A stretch of 64,000 bases of DNA from Corynebacterium lemuris (GTDB lineage Bacteria; Actinomycetota; Actinomycetes; Mycobacteriales; Mycobacteriaceae): NCBI RefSeq assembly GCF_024919295.1, contig NZ_JANWTC010000003.1, positions 288,908 through 352,907 on the forward strand, written 5' to 3'. Each line of letters starts with the position of its first letter. The stretch's first letter is position 1. Positions 40,662 through 48,898 of the stretch are shown one piece after another. The translations under genes and the position numbers were made by a program. The notes beneath the pieces were generated by a model that had not been told where the DNA came from, did no database searches, and saw nothing but the letters and a program-made list of their open reading frames with translations.

Positions 40662-42148
40662 AGTTTCTTCTCCTTCAGTGCACGCCGGACTTCCTCCCGG
40701 TCGTCGAAGTGGTGGTCCACCCCGTTGATGAGTTGCCCGACCTCGTGGCCCTTGCCGGCGACGACGACGCCGTCACCGGGACGCGCCCAGCCGATCAGCG
40801 CGTCGATGGCCGCGGCGCGGTCACCGATCTCGCGGATCTCCGCGGAGGTGCCGGCGGCGAGCGCGCCCTCGAGGACGGCGGCGCGGATGGTGGCGGGGAC
40901 CTCGCTGCGCGGATTGTCGTCGGTGATGATCACCAGGTCGGCCCGCCGGGCCGCCTCCGCCCCCATGAGGGGACGCTTGGTGGCGTCCCGGTCGCCGCCG
41001 GCCCCGACCACCACGCCGAGGCGGCCGCTGACCTGGCCGCGCAGGGTGTCCAGCACCGCGGCGACGGCCGCGGGTTTGTGGGCGTAGTCGACCACGGCGA
41101 GGAAGTCCTGGCCGGCGTCGATGCGCTCCATCCGGCCCGGCACGGCGACGTCGGCGAAACCGGCGGTGAAGGCCACCGGGTCCACCCCGGCGGCGAAGGC
41201 CACCGCGGTGGCCACGGCGGCGTTGGCGATGTTGAAGTCACCCGGCAGCGGCAACCGGGCGGTCAGTTCCTGGCCGGGCAGCCGCAGGTGCAGCGTCTGC
41301 GCACCGGTGGGGGCCACCTCGGTCTGGGTGGCGGTGACATCGGCGTCGGTGCCGCGGGTGGACACGGTCAGGGGGTCAGCGGCACGCTCCGCCATCCGCC
41401 GGCCCCACTCCTCGTCGACGCAGACAACCGTGCGGTCCGCGGCCAGCGGCGAGGCCGGGTCGAAGAAGCGGGCCTTGGCCTCGAAGTACTCCTCCATGGT
41501 CGGGTGGAAGTCGAGGTGGTCCTGGGAGAGGTTGGTGAAGCCGGCGACGTCGAAACGCGTGCCCGCCACCCGGCCCAGTTCCAGGGCGTGGGAGGAGACC
41601 TCCATGACCACGTGGGTGACGCCTGCGTCGACCATCTGCGCGAAGAGCTCCTGGAGGGTCGTGGCCTCCGGGGTGGTCAGGGAGGTGGGCACCGCCCGGC
41701 CGTCGATGCGCGTGCCGGTGGTGCCGATCAGACCGACCTTGTGGCCTGCGGCCATGAGGCCGGCCTCCAGCAGGTAGCTGGTGGTGGTCTTGCCGGAGGT
41801 GCCGGTCACCCCGAGCACGGTGAGTCGCTCGGAGGGATGGTCGTGGACCTCGGCGGCGACGGTGCCGAGCACCGCGCGGACGTCGTCGACGACGACGATG
41901 GGGCGGGTCTCCCCCGCCGCGGCGAGGATCTCCCGGCCGGCGGCGTCGGTGAGCACGGCCACGGCCGGGCTGCCGGCGGCGTAGTTCGCGCCGTGGCTGC
42001 GGGTACCCGGTACGGCGGCGAACAGGGCGCCGTCGGGGGCCAGGGTGGACGAGTCCAGACCGAAGGAGGTGATGACGGGATCAGCCCCGGAGTCCTGGAC
42101 GAGCTCTCCCCCGGCGATGCCGGCCAGATGGGACAGTGTGTTTTCCAT
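40658..42148 (-). CDS. murE: UDP-MurNAc-dipeptide--meso-diaminopimelate ligase MurE
   Basis: 496-residue cytosolic ligase adding the third peptide residue. The ATP loop GTSGKTTTSYL is at 116-126. The DNPR motif (in TDDNPRSE, near residue 410) is diagnostic for meso-diaminopimelate rather than lysine, as expected for corynebacteria. NLSQDHLDFHPTMEEYFEAK (about 212-231) and VDYAHKPAAV are also conserved. ATG 42148 has GAGGAGGA upstream and lies 22 bp after the ftsI stop. Confidence 0.97.
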   Translation of the reverse strand: MENTLSHLAGIAGGELVQDSGADPVITSFGLDSSTLAPDGALFAAVPGTRSHGANYAAGSPAVAVLTDAAGREILAAAGETRPIVVVDDVRAVLGTVAAEVHDHPSERLTVLGVTGTSGKTTTSYLLEAGLMAAGHKVGLIGTTGTRIDGRAVPTSLTTPEATTLQELFAQMVDAGVTHVVMEVSSHALELGRVAGTRFDVAGFTNLSQDHLDFHPTMEEYFEAKARFFDPASPLAADRTVVCVDEEWGRRMAERAADPLTVSTRGTDADVTATQTEVAPTGAQTLHLRLPGQELTARLPLPGDFNIANAAVATAVAFAAGVDPVAFTAGFADVAVPGRMERIDAGQDFLAVVDYAHKPAAVAAVLDTLRGQVSGRLGVVVGAGGDRDATKRPLMGAEAARRADLVIITDDNPRSEVPATIRAAVLEGALAAGTSAEIREIGDRAAAIDALIGWARPGDGVVVAGKGHEVGQLINGVDHHFDDREEVRRALKEKKL

Positions 42149-42170
42149 GGTGGTTCTCCTCCTCGAGGAC

Positions 42171-44243
42171 TTATTGGGCGTGGAGGATCAGGAGGTCCTC
42201 CATGGGCGGCGACGTCGGGATGTTGTCCCGGTCGAGCAGCCATGACGCGATGTCGCGGAAGATCGGGGCCGAGGACTGTCCGCCCCCGCCGCCCTCCTCG
42301 ACGCCGCGGGTGGGTTCGTCCACCATGACGGCGACCACGAAACGCGGGTCATCCGCCGGGGCGACACCGGCGAAGGTGATCCAGTAGTCGCTGTTGGAGT
42401 AGGCCCCGGTGTTCGGGTCGACCTTCTGTGCGGTGCCGGTCTTGCCGGAGGTCTGGTAGCCGGGGACCGCGCCGTTGGCGCCGGTGCCCATCTGCAGCCC
42501 ACCCGGGTCGTCCTGCATGACGGAGCGGAACATGTCGATCGTCGCGCGGGCGGTATCCGGGCTGACCACCTGGGTGCGGTCCGGTTCCTCGAGCTCCTGC
42601 CCGGTGCCGTCCGGGTTGGTCACCGACCGGACGATGCGGGGTTCGATCCGCTCGCCGTCGTTGGCCAGCGCCTGGTAGATGGAGGCCATCTGCAGGGTCG
42701 TCATCGACACGCCCTGCCCGATGGGCAGGTTGGCGAAGGTGCCGCCCGACCACTGTTCGCGGGCCGGCAGGAGGCCGGAGGACTCGTTGGGCAGTTCGAT
42801 GCCTGTCGTCTGACCGACGCCGAAACGCTGGAGGTAGTCCGCGAACCGGTCCTCGCCCAGGCGTTCGGCGAGCATGAGGGTACCCACGTTGGAGGACTTA
42901 CCGAAGATGCCGGTGGTGGTGTAGGGCACCACGCCGTGGGCCCACGCGTCGTTGACGGTCACGCCGGCCATGTGGATGGAACCGGGCACCTGGTGGACCT
43001 CGTCCGGGGTGGTCAGTCCCTCCTCCAGGGTGGCGGCCGCGGTGATGATCTTGGCCACCGAGCCCGGCTCGTAGGGGTGCGAGATGGTCTGGTTCTCGAA
43101 GTCCTTGCCGGCCTTCAGCTGGCGCTCGATGTTGCCGTTGGGGTCGATGGTGTCGGTGTTGGCCATGGCCAGCACCTCGCCGGTGGCCACGTCGAGGACG
43201 ACCGCCTCCGCGGATTCCGCTTTCGAGTTGGTCTTCGCCTGCTCCAGCAGCTGCTGGACGTAGGTCTGCAGGTCCAGGTCCAGGCTCAGCTCCACGGCGG
43301 CGCCGTCGACGGCCGGCACCACGTCACGCAGGGTGCCGGGGATGACCTGCCCGTTGGTGGACACGTCCTCCGTGGAGCGGCCGTTGATGCCCGAGAGCAT
43401 GGCATCTCCGGAGGTCTCGAAACCGAACTGGCCCTGCCCGTCCATGGACACCTTGCCCAGGACGTTCTCGGCGATGGCCCCGTTCGGGTACTGGCGGATG
43501 TCCTGGTGGTCGGCGGCCACGCCGTGGAAGGTGGCGGCGATCTCGGCGGCGACGTCCGGGTCGACGTTGCGCACCAGGACCTCGTAGGTGGAGTCGGCCT
43601 GCAGCTTCTCCAGGATCTCCTCCTCCTTGACCTCACCGGTGATCGCCCCGGCCTCCTCGATCATGGCGGGGATCTCCTGCGACATGGTCACCAGGACGTC
43701 CTCGACGCGCTCGTCGATCTCGGCGTCGATCTGTTCCCGGGACATGCCGTCCATGCGCATCTCCAGGTCCTGTTGTTCGGTGAGTTCGCCGCGCAGCACC
43801 TGCGGGGAAACAGTCAGGCTACGGGCCTGCATGGTGTAGGCCAGCTGGTTGCCGTGACGGTCGGTGACCTCACCGCGGCGGGCCGGTTCGACGTAGACGC
43901 GGGCACGCTGCTGCTGCGCCTTTGCGGCGAACTCGGGGCCCCACACGATCTGCACCCAGGCGAGGCGGCCGACCAGGAGGACGGTGAGAGCCGTGAAGAA
44001 TACGAGGATGATCCGCAGCCGGCGGGTCATCACCGCCTTCTGGGTGGGGGCCTGCTTCCGGGTGGGTTTCCCGGCAGGCTTCCCACCGGTTTTTTTCGTG
44101 GGTTTCTTCGGTTTGGTCTCTGGTTGCCGGGGCGCGCGGCTCTGCGCTGCCCGGACGTCGGAATAGGGACGGGATGACGAACTGCGGGACGAGTCAACTC
44201 GTCCCGCAGCACGTCGGACGCCGCCGGCGCCTGGTCGTGTCAC
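42171..44243 (-). CDS. ftsI: Septal peptidoglycan transpeptidase FtsI (PBP3)
   Basis: 690 residues. A cytoplasmic basic N-terminus (about 1-72, with RKQAPTQKAVMTRRLR) is followed by one membrane helix (about 75-93). The pedestal domain comes next (from RRGEVTDRHGNQLA). The transpeptidase domain has the active serine in PGSVAK (about Ser395), SSNVG about 60 residues on, and SGKTGTAQ near 600. It crosslinks septal peptidoglycan with FtsW. GTG 44243 has a GAGGA site 7 bases upstream. A Lys/Pro-rich stretch (KPKKPTKKTGGKPAGKP) in the tail is typical of corynebacteria. Confidence 0.95.
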   Translation of the reverse strand: MTRPGAGGVRRAAGRVDSSRSSSSRPYSDVRAAQSRAPRQPETKPKKPTKKTGGKPAGKPTRKQAPTQKAVMTRRLRIILVFFTALTVLLVGRLAWVQIVWGPEFAAKAQQQRARVYVEPARRGEVTDRHGNQLAYTMQARSLTVSPQVLRGELTEQQDLEMRMDGMSREQIDAEIDERVEDVLVTMSQEIPAMIEEAGAITGEVKEEEILEKLQADSTYEVLVRNVDPDVAAEIAATFHGVAADHQDIRQYPNGAIAENVLGKVSMDGQGQFGFETSGDAMLSGINGRSTEDVSTNGQVIPGTLRDVVPAVDGAAVELSLDLDLQTYVQQLLEQAKTNSKAESAEAVVLDVATGEVLAMANTDTIDPNGNIERQLKAGKDFENQTISHPYEPGSVAKIITAAATLEEGLTTPDEVHQVPGSIHMAGVTVNDAWAHGVVPYTTTGIFGKSSNVGTLMLAERLGEDRFADYLQRFGVGQTTGIELPNESSGLLPAREQWSGGTFANLPIGQGVSMTTLQMASIYQALANDGERIEPRIVRSVTNPDGTGQELEEPDRTQVVSPDTARATIDMFRSVMQDDPGGLQMGTGANGAVPGYQTSGKTGTAQKVDPNTGAYSNSDYWITFAGVAPADDPRFVVAVMVDEPTRGVEEGGGGGQSSAPIFRDIASWLLDRDNIPTSPPMEDLLILHAQ

Positions 44244-44274
44244 TTGCCGTCCTCAACAATCGGTACTTCTGGGG

Positions 44275-45024
44275 TCACTGATCCTCAGCGGGAACATTCG
44301 GGGCGTAGGGGGCCACGCCCGGTTCGTAGGGGGCCACGCCCGCCTCTGCCGGGGCTCGCAGCCGCTCGGCCTGGGGGATCGTCTCCAGGCTGTCACCCAG
44401 CTCCCGGATCGCGTCCGGGTTGCTTGAGGCCTGGCCCGGGCGGACCGGCGCGCCGTTGACGTCGATGATGGGACGCGTGGTCACATCCGCCGGACGTTCC
44501 TCCACGATCCCACCGTCGGCGCCCACCGCGAGGATGCCCGGTTGGACGGGCACCTCCAGGCCGAGTTCACCGGCCCGGCGGGCCAGCTCCGCGGAGGAGC
44601 GGACGTTCTCGAGGTCCCGGTTGAGGGTCTCGATCTGGTTGGACAGCTGCTGTTCCTGGGAGGACAGCGTCTGCATGCGGAAGGTCAGCTGGGTGGACAC
44701 ACCCGACAGCCACATGGCCAGGGCGACACCCGCGATGGCCAGGACGACAGACATGCCGACCAGCTTCATCAGCAGGGTGGAACGGCGGACCTCTTCGGTG
44801 CGGCGCCCCCGGACGGAGACCACCTGCCGCGAACCCAGGCGCTTCGGCGAGGGGACAGGCCGCCGGCGGCCCGGCAGGGGCGTCTGCGGGACCTTCGGTG
44901 TCCGCGGTTTCTCCGGCGCCCGGGCCGGTTGCCCGCGGTCGAGGACGGCGGTGCTGGTGAAGTCACGGCTGGCACCCATGCGTCGTTCCTTACGGTCGTT
45001 TCGGGTCCTGGTCGGTTGGGTCAC
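44275..45024 (-). CDS. ftsL: FtsL-like divisome membrane protein
   Basis: 249 residues (234 if the ATG at 44979, which has AAGGA upstream, is used). A long basic, Pro-rich cytoplasmic N-terminus ([20 protein letters not shown]) leads to one membrane helix (about 86-106). A leucine-rich coiled coil ([20 protein letters not shown]) follows, then a proline-rich tail ending [15 protein letters not shown]. Position between rsmH and ftsI, one helix and the coiled coil identify it as FtsL, although sequence conservation is low. GTG 45024 overlaps the rsmH stop. Confidence 0.85.
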   Translation of the reverse strand: MTQPTRTRNDRKERRMGASRDFTSTAVLDRGQPARAPEKPRTPKVPQTPLPGRRRPVPSPKRLGSRQVVSVRGRRTEEVRRSTLLMKLVGMSVVLAIAGVALAMWLSGVSTQLTFRMQTLSSQEQQLSNQIETLNRDLENVRSSAELARRAGELGLEVPVQPGILAVGADGGIVEERPADVTTRPIIDVNGAPVRPGQASSNPDAIRELGDSLETIPQAERLRAPAEAGVAPYEPGVAPYAPNVPAEDQ

Positions 45025-46040
45025 GGTCGGCCTCCGGTCGGTTCAGGGAGCTTCTCGACGGCGCGCACCCTCACCGGTGCCGCCCGGGGATTCTCTTCGA
45101 TCTCCGCCTCGTTCGCCTTCTCCGCCCCACGGGTCACGGTCCGGAAGCGGGGCGCGGTGCCCGGCAGGTCCATCGGCAGGCCGGGGGGTGTCTTCGAGGC
45201 GGTCATGTCGGCGAAGGCGTTCTTGACGATGCGGTCCTCCAGCGACTGGTAGCTCATGAACACCGCCCGGCCACCGGCGGCAAGCAGTTCCGCGATGACG
45301 GGGATGACGTTCTCCAGTGCCTCCAGCTCGGCGTTGACCTCGACGCGCAGCGCCTGGAAGGTGCGCTTGGCGGGGTGGCCGCCGGTACGCCGGGTGGCGG
45401 CGGGGATGGCGGAGTAGAGCAGCTCGACCAGGCGCGCGGAGGTGGTGAAGGGCTCCTTCTCACGTTCCCGCAGCACTGCCGAGGCGATCTTTCCGGCGAA
45501 ACGTTCATCGCCGTAGGTCTTGAGGATGCGTGCCAGCTCGCCGTGGCCGTAGGTGTTGAGCACGTCCGCTGCGGTCTTCCCCCGGGAGGGGTCCATGCGC
45601 ATGTCCAGCGGCGCGTCGGTGCGGTAGGCGAAGCCGCGCTCCACCTGGTCCAGCTGCATGGAGGACACTCCGAGGTCGAACAGTGCCCCGGCGACACCGT
45701 GCTCGCGGGCGAGGTCGAAGATCTCCCCCTCGCCGTGGGCGATGGCCTCACCGATGCCGTCGAAACGCGTCTGCACGCCGACGAAGCGCCCGCCGAAGGG
45801 GGCGAGGCGTCCGCGGGCGTCAGTGAGCGCCACGGGGTCACGGTCCACGCCGATGACGCGGGCCTGCGGGAAGGTCCTCAGGAAATGCTCGGTGTGTCCG
45901 CCGGCACCGAGGGTGCCGTCGACGATGACCGCGTGCTCACCGAGTTTCTCGACACCCGGCGCCAGCAGGTCCGCCATCCGGTCGCGGAGAACCGGGACGT
46001 GGCCGAAATTCTCCTCGACGTCGAAGCTCATGTCGCTCAT
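45021..46040 (-). CDS. rsmH: 16S rRNA m4C1402 methyltransferase RsmH
   Basis: 339 residues from ATG 46040 (ATG 46031 also possible). It methylates N4 of C1402 in 16S rRNA with SAM. The SAM-binding motif [15 protein letters not shown] is at about 40-54, with [15 protein letters not shown] next. [23 protein letters not shown] (about 113-135) and [19 protein letters not shown] are typical RsmH segments. It is the second gene of the dcw cluster, 172 bp after mraZ. A longer frame to 46340 runs into mraZ and is not conserved. Confidence 0.96.
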   Translation of the reverse strand: MSDMSFDVEENFGHVPVLRDRMADLLAPGVEKLGEHAVIVDGTLGAGGHTEHFLRTFPQARVIGVDRDPVALTDARGRLAPFGGRFVGVQTRFDGIGEAIAHGEGEIFDLAREHGVAGALFDLGVSSMQLDQVERGFAYRTDAPLDMRMDPSRGKTAADVLNTYGHGELARILKTYGDERFAGKIASAVLREREKEPFTTSARLVELLYSAIPAATRRTGGHPAKRTFQALRVEVNAELEALENVIPVIAELLAAGGRAVFMSYQSLEDRIVKNAFADMTASKTPPGLPMDLPGTAPRFRTVTRGAEKANEAEIEENPRAAPVRVRAVEKLPEPTGGRP

Positions 46041-46193
46041 GGCGTCCCTAGCCCCCTTCGTCCTCGAGTGTGTGGCCCGCCCACGGTACGGGGTGCGTAC
46101 AGGGCCCTGCCCGATGTGTCCATCTGATGTCGGGGAAGTACACCAGAGCATCACCTCGGGCAGAGTCCGTACACGCGCTCCGTCCCACCCTCC

Positions 46194-46211
46194 CATCCCC
46201 TGCGGGGGATG
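46194..46211 (-). other. Hairpin directly after mraZ
   Basis: CATCCCC (46194-46200) and GGGGATG (46205-46211) form a perfect 7-bp stem with a 4-base loop, one base from the mraZ stop. No T-run follows, so it may be a partial terminator or an RNA-processing hairpin between mraZ and rsmH. The rest of the 172-bp gap shows no ORF with a ribosome-binding site. Confidence 0.4.
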
Positions 46212-46212
46212 A

Positions 46213-46647
46213 TCAGAGCAGTCCGCCGAGGACGTCTTCTGCGTCGGCCGCCGCGAAGGCGGCTTCCGTTTCCTTCTGATAAGCGGCCCAGGACTCTGCG
46301 TCCCAGATCTCGAGAAAATCCACTGATCCGATGACCACACATTCCTTGGTCAGACCCGCGTATGCACGGTGCCCGGCCGAGAGGGTGATGCGACCGCTCC
46401 CGTCAGGACGCTGTTCATCCGCACTGGCAGCCAGATTCCGGATGAAGGCACGTGCCTGAGGGTTGGTGCGGGACACCGACGCGGCCTTCCGGACGCGTGC
46501 GGCGAACTCTTCCCGGGGATAGACCGCAAGGCTGTGGTCCTGCCCCTTCGTGATCATCAACCCACCGGCAAGTTCCGCACGGAACTTGGCCGGAAGTGTC
46601 AGCCGACCCTTGTCGTCGAGCTTCGGAGTGTAGGTACCGAGAAACAT
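46213..46647 (-). CDS. mraZ: Transcriptional regulator MraZ
   Basis: 144 residues with two SpoVT-AbrB-like domains. It starts [23 protein letters not shown] (family hallmark); the second copy is [21 protein letters not shown] (about 81-101). MraZ forms rings and binds direct repeats in its own promoter, repressing the dcw operon. Such repeats (three GTGGGG, 10-bp period) lie upstream at 46753-46778. A GAGGAAGGTGACC site precedes the ATG. Confidence 0.96.
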   Translation of the reverse strand: MFLGTYTPKLDDKGRLTLPAKFRAELAGGLMITKGQDHSLAVYPREEFAARVRKAASVSRTNPQARAFIRNLAASADEQRPDGSGRITLSAGHRAYAGLTKECVVIGSVDFLEIWDAESWAAYQKETEAAFAAADAEDVLGGLL

Positions 46648-46752
46648 CCCGGGGTCACCTTCCTCTGCTCGCCTCCTCGGATCTCTTCAGAGCAATTCAG
46701 TTCTCGCCATAGTTCGGGGCGGCCACTCAGGCCGCCCTTCTCCACCGCTGCG

Positions 46753-46784
46753 CCCCACAATACCCCACTTTGCCCCACCAACAA
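46753..46784 (-). promoter_or_regulatory. mraZ/dcw promoter covered by three MraZ-box repeats
   Basis: CCCCAC on the plus strand at 46753-46758, 46763-46768 and 46773-46778 reads as GTGGGG-N4 repeats on the minus strand with an exact 10-bp period, as in known MraZ boxes (TGGGN repeats). A -35 TTGTTG (46784-46779), 16-bp spacer and -10 TATTGT (46762-46757) overlap them, so bound MraZ would block RNA polymerase. The mraZ leader would be about 100 bases. Confidence 0.85.
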
Positions 46785-46983
46785 CCCTCAACGCGGCCGT
46801 AAAATTGCCTGGCAGAGAAAGAGATGCAGGTGAAGTAAGTGAAAGCGGTGGGGCACCGACCCGTGGCGGTGGGCGGGCCACCCTGCGGACACCCCCTTTT
46901 CACACCCGGATGTGGCCTTTCCTGTGAATTTCCGAGTAGTCGCAGGTCCCGGTGGGGGCTACGGGGGCGAAGGTGGGGAATCC
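46785..46983. other. Non-coding spacer between the dcw promoter and the DUF3040 terminator
   Basis: Together with the mraZ leader this makes a gap of more than 400 bp between mraZ and the DUF3040 gene. A plus-strand frame from GTG 46839 has only an AAGTAAG sequence upstream and reads into the terminator hairpin, so it is not called as a gene. I see no other repeat or clear site. Confidence 0.4.
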
Positions 46984-47032
46984 AGAAAAAGGTCCGCCGC
47001 ACACCCTGGTGCAGGGGTGTGCGGCGGACCTT
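46984..47032 (-). terminator. Intrinsic terminator after the DUF3040 gene
   Basis: A long stem with arms about 46989-47008 and 47012-47032 (AAGGTCCGCCGC...GCGGCGGACCTT, one bulge) is followed by TTTTT on the minus strand. It lies 27 bp after the stop of the DUF3040 gene. Confidence 0.88.
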
Positions 47033-47058
47033 GATCCGTGGTGATTCTGTCTGGCCGG

Positions 47059-47442
47059 CTAACGCTCCTCGAAGCGGCGGCGGAAGTTCTCCTCCATGCT
47101 GCTGGCAGGCGCCCGGCCGCGGTTGGTCCGGCGCTTGCTGACCCGCCCGGTGGGCGATCCTCCGCCTCCGCGGAGCATCCACACGCCGGCGCCGAACATC
47201 ACGAGGAAGCCCACGACGCTCAGCGCAATGAACCACAGGCTCTGCTGGGCGAGTGCGACCCCGCCGATGAGCATGACCAGGCCGACAACCGCGATCGCAA
47301 CACCCCGAAGCGTGATACCGGGTGTACCGGTCGCGCCGAAGCCATGGCCGCCGGCCACGGATGACCCGAACTTGGGGTCATCAGCAAGGAGAGACTGTTC
47401 AATCTCCCGGAGCGCTCGCTGCTCCTGCTCTGAAAGCGACAC
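47059..47442 (-). CDS. DUF3040-family membrane protein
   Basis: 127 residues. The N-terminal MSLSEQEQRALREIEQSLLA followed by DDPKF is the DUF3040 signature. Two hydrophobic segments follow (about 44-63 and 68-89), then a basic tail (SKRRTNRGRAPASS...ENFRRRFEER). The family is small, actinobacterial and of unknown function; a homologue lies near mraZ in mycobacteria as well (Rv2169c). GTG 47442 has GGGAGG upstream. The upstream region shows an ECF-sigma-like promoter. Confidence 0.9.
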   Translation of the reverse strand: MSLSEQEQRALREIEQSLLADDPKFGSSVAGGHGFGATGTPGITLRGVAIAVVGLVMLIGGVALAQQSLWFIALSVVGFLVMFGAGVWMLRGGGGSPTGRVSKRRTNRGRAPASSMEENFRRRFEER

Positions 47443-47486
47443 TGTTCCTCCCGGACATCGCTGGGTGTTTATCTTCTCACTCTTTC

Positions 47487-47513
47487 AACGCCCAGACTAA
47501 CGGGAATGTTCCC
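47487..47513 (-). promoter_or_regulatory. Possible ECF-sigma (SigH/SigE-type) promoter for the DUF3040 gene
   Basis: On the minus strand GGGAAC (47513-47508), 17 bases counted from GGAAC, then CGTT (47490-47487). This resembles the GGAA-N16-20-GTT type used by corynebacterial SigH and SigE. The -35 part sits in the palindrome GTTCCCGGGAAC (47508-47519), which could also bind a regulator. The start would give a leader of about 38 bases. Confidence 0.3.
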
Positions 47514-47529
47514 GGGAACGCCAACCCCG

Positions 47530-47961
47530 CTATGCGGCAGCCGGAGCCCAGCCGGCCTCGGCCTCGGCCTCGGCCAGAAACTCTGTGACCATGGAGATCA
47601 CACGGTCGACCACGGTGGGATCCACATCACGCTCCAGCCCGGAGGCCACCCGGGAACGCAGGCGGGAATACTGGGCGAAGGCCAGGGCCCACCGCTCCCC
47701 CTCCGCATCGACCAGGCAGAGCTGGTCCCAGGCGTTTGTCGGACGGCGGCGCCTGCCCGCCACCGCGGAGGCGGAGATCCTCGCCCCGGCGGTCCGCAGG
47801 GCGGCCTGATAGGCGGATTCGAGGGCCTGGTCCCATTCCCCCGCACGGCGGTGCCTGACCGCCGTGGCCAGGAGACCGCGCGCCTTGAAGATGAAGTCGG
47901 CCCGGCGGGTACCCGAACCCGCGCCGGCGAACCTCGTTGTCGCTGAGATGATCCGGGCCAT
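47530..47961 (-). CDS. SAV_6107-family HEPN-domain protein
   Basis: 143 residues from ATG 47961, with an AAAGGAG site about 10 bases upstream. The pattern (LLATAVRHRRAGEWDQALESAYQAAL, then GERWALAFAQYSRLRSRVASG) is that of the SAV_6107 HEPN family of helical, possibly RNA-binding proteins. The RX4-6H motif of HEPN RNases is not seen, so RNase activity is not supported. No toxin-antitoxin partner gene is evident, only a 35-codon ORF 25 bp upstream. Function unknown. Confidence 0.82.
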   Translation of the reverse strand: MARIISATTRFAGAGSGTRRADFIFKARGLLATAVRHRRAGEWDQALESAYQAALRTAGARISASAVAGRRRRPTNAWDQLCLVDAEGERWALAFAQYSRLRSRVASGLERDVDPTVVDRVISMVTEFLAEAEAEAGWAPAAA

Positions 47962-47986
47962 CGGGGCCAACTCCTTTCCACTGCGT

Positions 47987-48094
47987 TCACTTGGCCCGCA
48001 GACCGTGTCCGATGACCTCCGGACACTCCGCGCACCACGCTTCCAACTGCCTCGTCCTGTGTGTTGCCCACACCATAGGCACGGCATGGGACAT
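47987..48094 (-). CDS. Small CxxC protein or leader ORF of 35 residues
   Basis: ATG 48094 to a TGA at 47987-47989. A GAGGGTGTC site precedes the ATG, and a TAGGAT -10 box lies about 10 bases before it. The product carries a WCAECPEV segment with a CxxC pair and ends HGLRAK. It stops 25 bp before the HEPN gene on the same strand, so it may be a leader or a small partner. No database family is recalled. A longer open frame upstream lies in the reverse frame of the acetyltransferase gene and is ignored. Confidence 0.4.
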   Translation of the reverse strand: MSHAVPMVWATHRTRQLEAWCAECPEVIGHGLRAK

Positions 48095-48244
48095 GACACC
48101 CTCAATCCTAGAACAGCCATTCGAACACGTCAATGGTTTCTCTGCATTTTCCCTGACCGCGATCCGGGTGCCTGTTCGATTCCATCGCGGCCCTGCCGCC
48201 TGAATTTTTCCCACGGTCGGCCCTGTTCGTGGTTCAGTGGAGAG

Positions 48245-48844
48245 GTGACGATTGAGATCCGCCGTTTGACCGGCCCCGAATTTGCCGTGCTGACCCCGCA
48301 GCTCGTCGACCTCTACATCGAGGCGATGGGCTATGACCGGAGCATCCGCGCAGGCCGCATCGAGGTATGGCGGCGGGAGATCATGCAGCCGGGATTCACC
48401 GCCCTGGCCGCCTTCGAGCAGGACACCCTCCTCGGTGTGGCCTACGGCTACCTCGGCGCACCGGACCTGTGGTGGGACCGTCAGGTCCGCCGCGGCTTCC
48501 GGGAGGCCGGCGGTCCGGACACCCATCAGGCCGTGCTCATGCGCGACTACTTCGAGATCGCCGAGATCCACGTCGATCCGGCACACCAGGGCCGGGGGAT
48601 GGGCCGCCAGCTGCTCTCCCAGCTGCTCTGGCACGTCCCGGCCACCTATGCGCTCCTGTCCACCCCGGAAGTGGAGAACGAGGCCAACAACGCCTTCTCC
48701 CTCTACCGCTCCATGGGCTTCCGCGATGAGCTGCGCAACTTCCACTTCGACGGCGATTCCCGCCCCTTCGCGGTCCTGTCCGTCGCCCTGCCATTGTCCG
48801 ACGGCCCCGACAGGTCCGGCAAGGTCGGGGACCAACCCCGGTAG
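48245..48844 (+). CDS. GNAT-family N-acetyltransferase
   Basis: 199 residues from GTG 48245, with GGAGAG upstream. The GNAT core shows FEIAEIHVDPAHQGRGMGRQ (about 101-120), whose QGRGMG is the acetyl-CoA pyrophosphate loop. ANNAFSLYRSMGFRDELRNF (about 143-162) is the last motif. The substrate is unknown; a similarly placed mycobacterial gene is Rv2170. It is divergent from the HEPN gene and 54 bp ahead of idsA on the same strand. Confidence 0.88.
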   Translation: MTIEIRRLTGPEFAVLTPQLVDLYIEAMGYDRSIRAGRIEVWRREIMQPGFTALAAFEQDTLLGVAYGYLGAPDLWWDRQVRRGFREAGGPDTHQAVLMRDYFEIAEIHVDPAHQGRGMGRQLLSQLLWHVPATYALLSTPEVENEANNAFSLYRSMGFRDELRNFHFDGDSRPFAVLSVALPLSDGPDRSGKVGDQPR

Positions 48845-48898
48845 GTCAATGGGTATCGTGGACTCGACAGTTCACCGCCCTGATGAAGGACCGCCGCA

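Noticed and set aside
46839..47141. A 100-codon plus-strand ORF between mraZ and the DUF3040 gene
   Set aside because: It reads through a terminator hairpin into the antisense of the DUF3040 gene, with Arg/Pro/Gly-rich random composition.
48107..48143. Half of a LexA-type box (TCGAACAC) near the HEPN gene
   Set aside because: The second half is absent, and no SOS box was found at dinB either.
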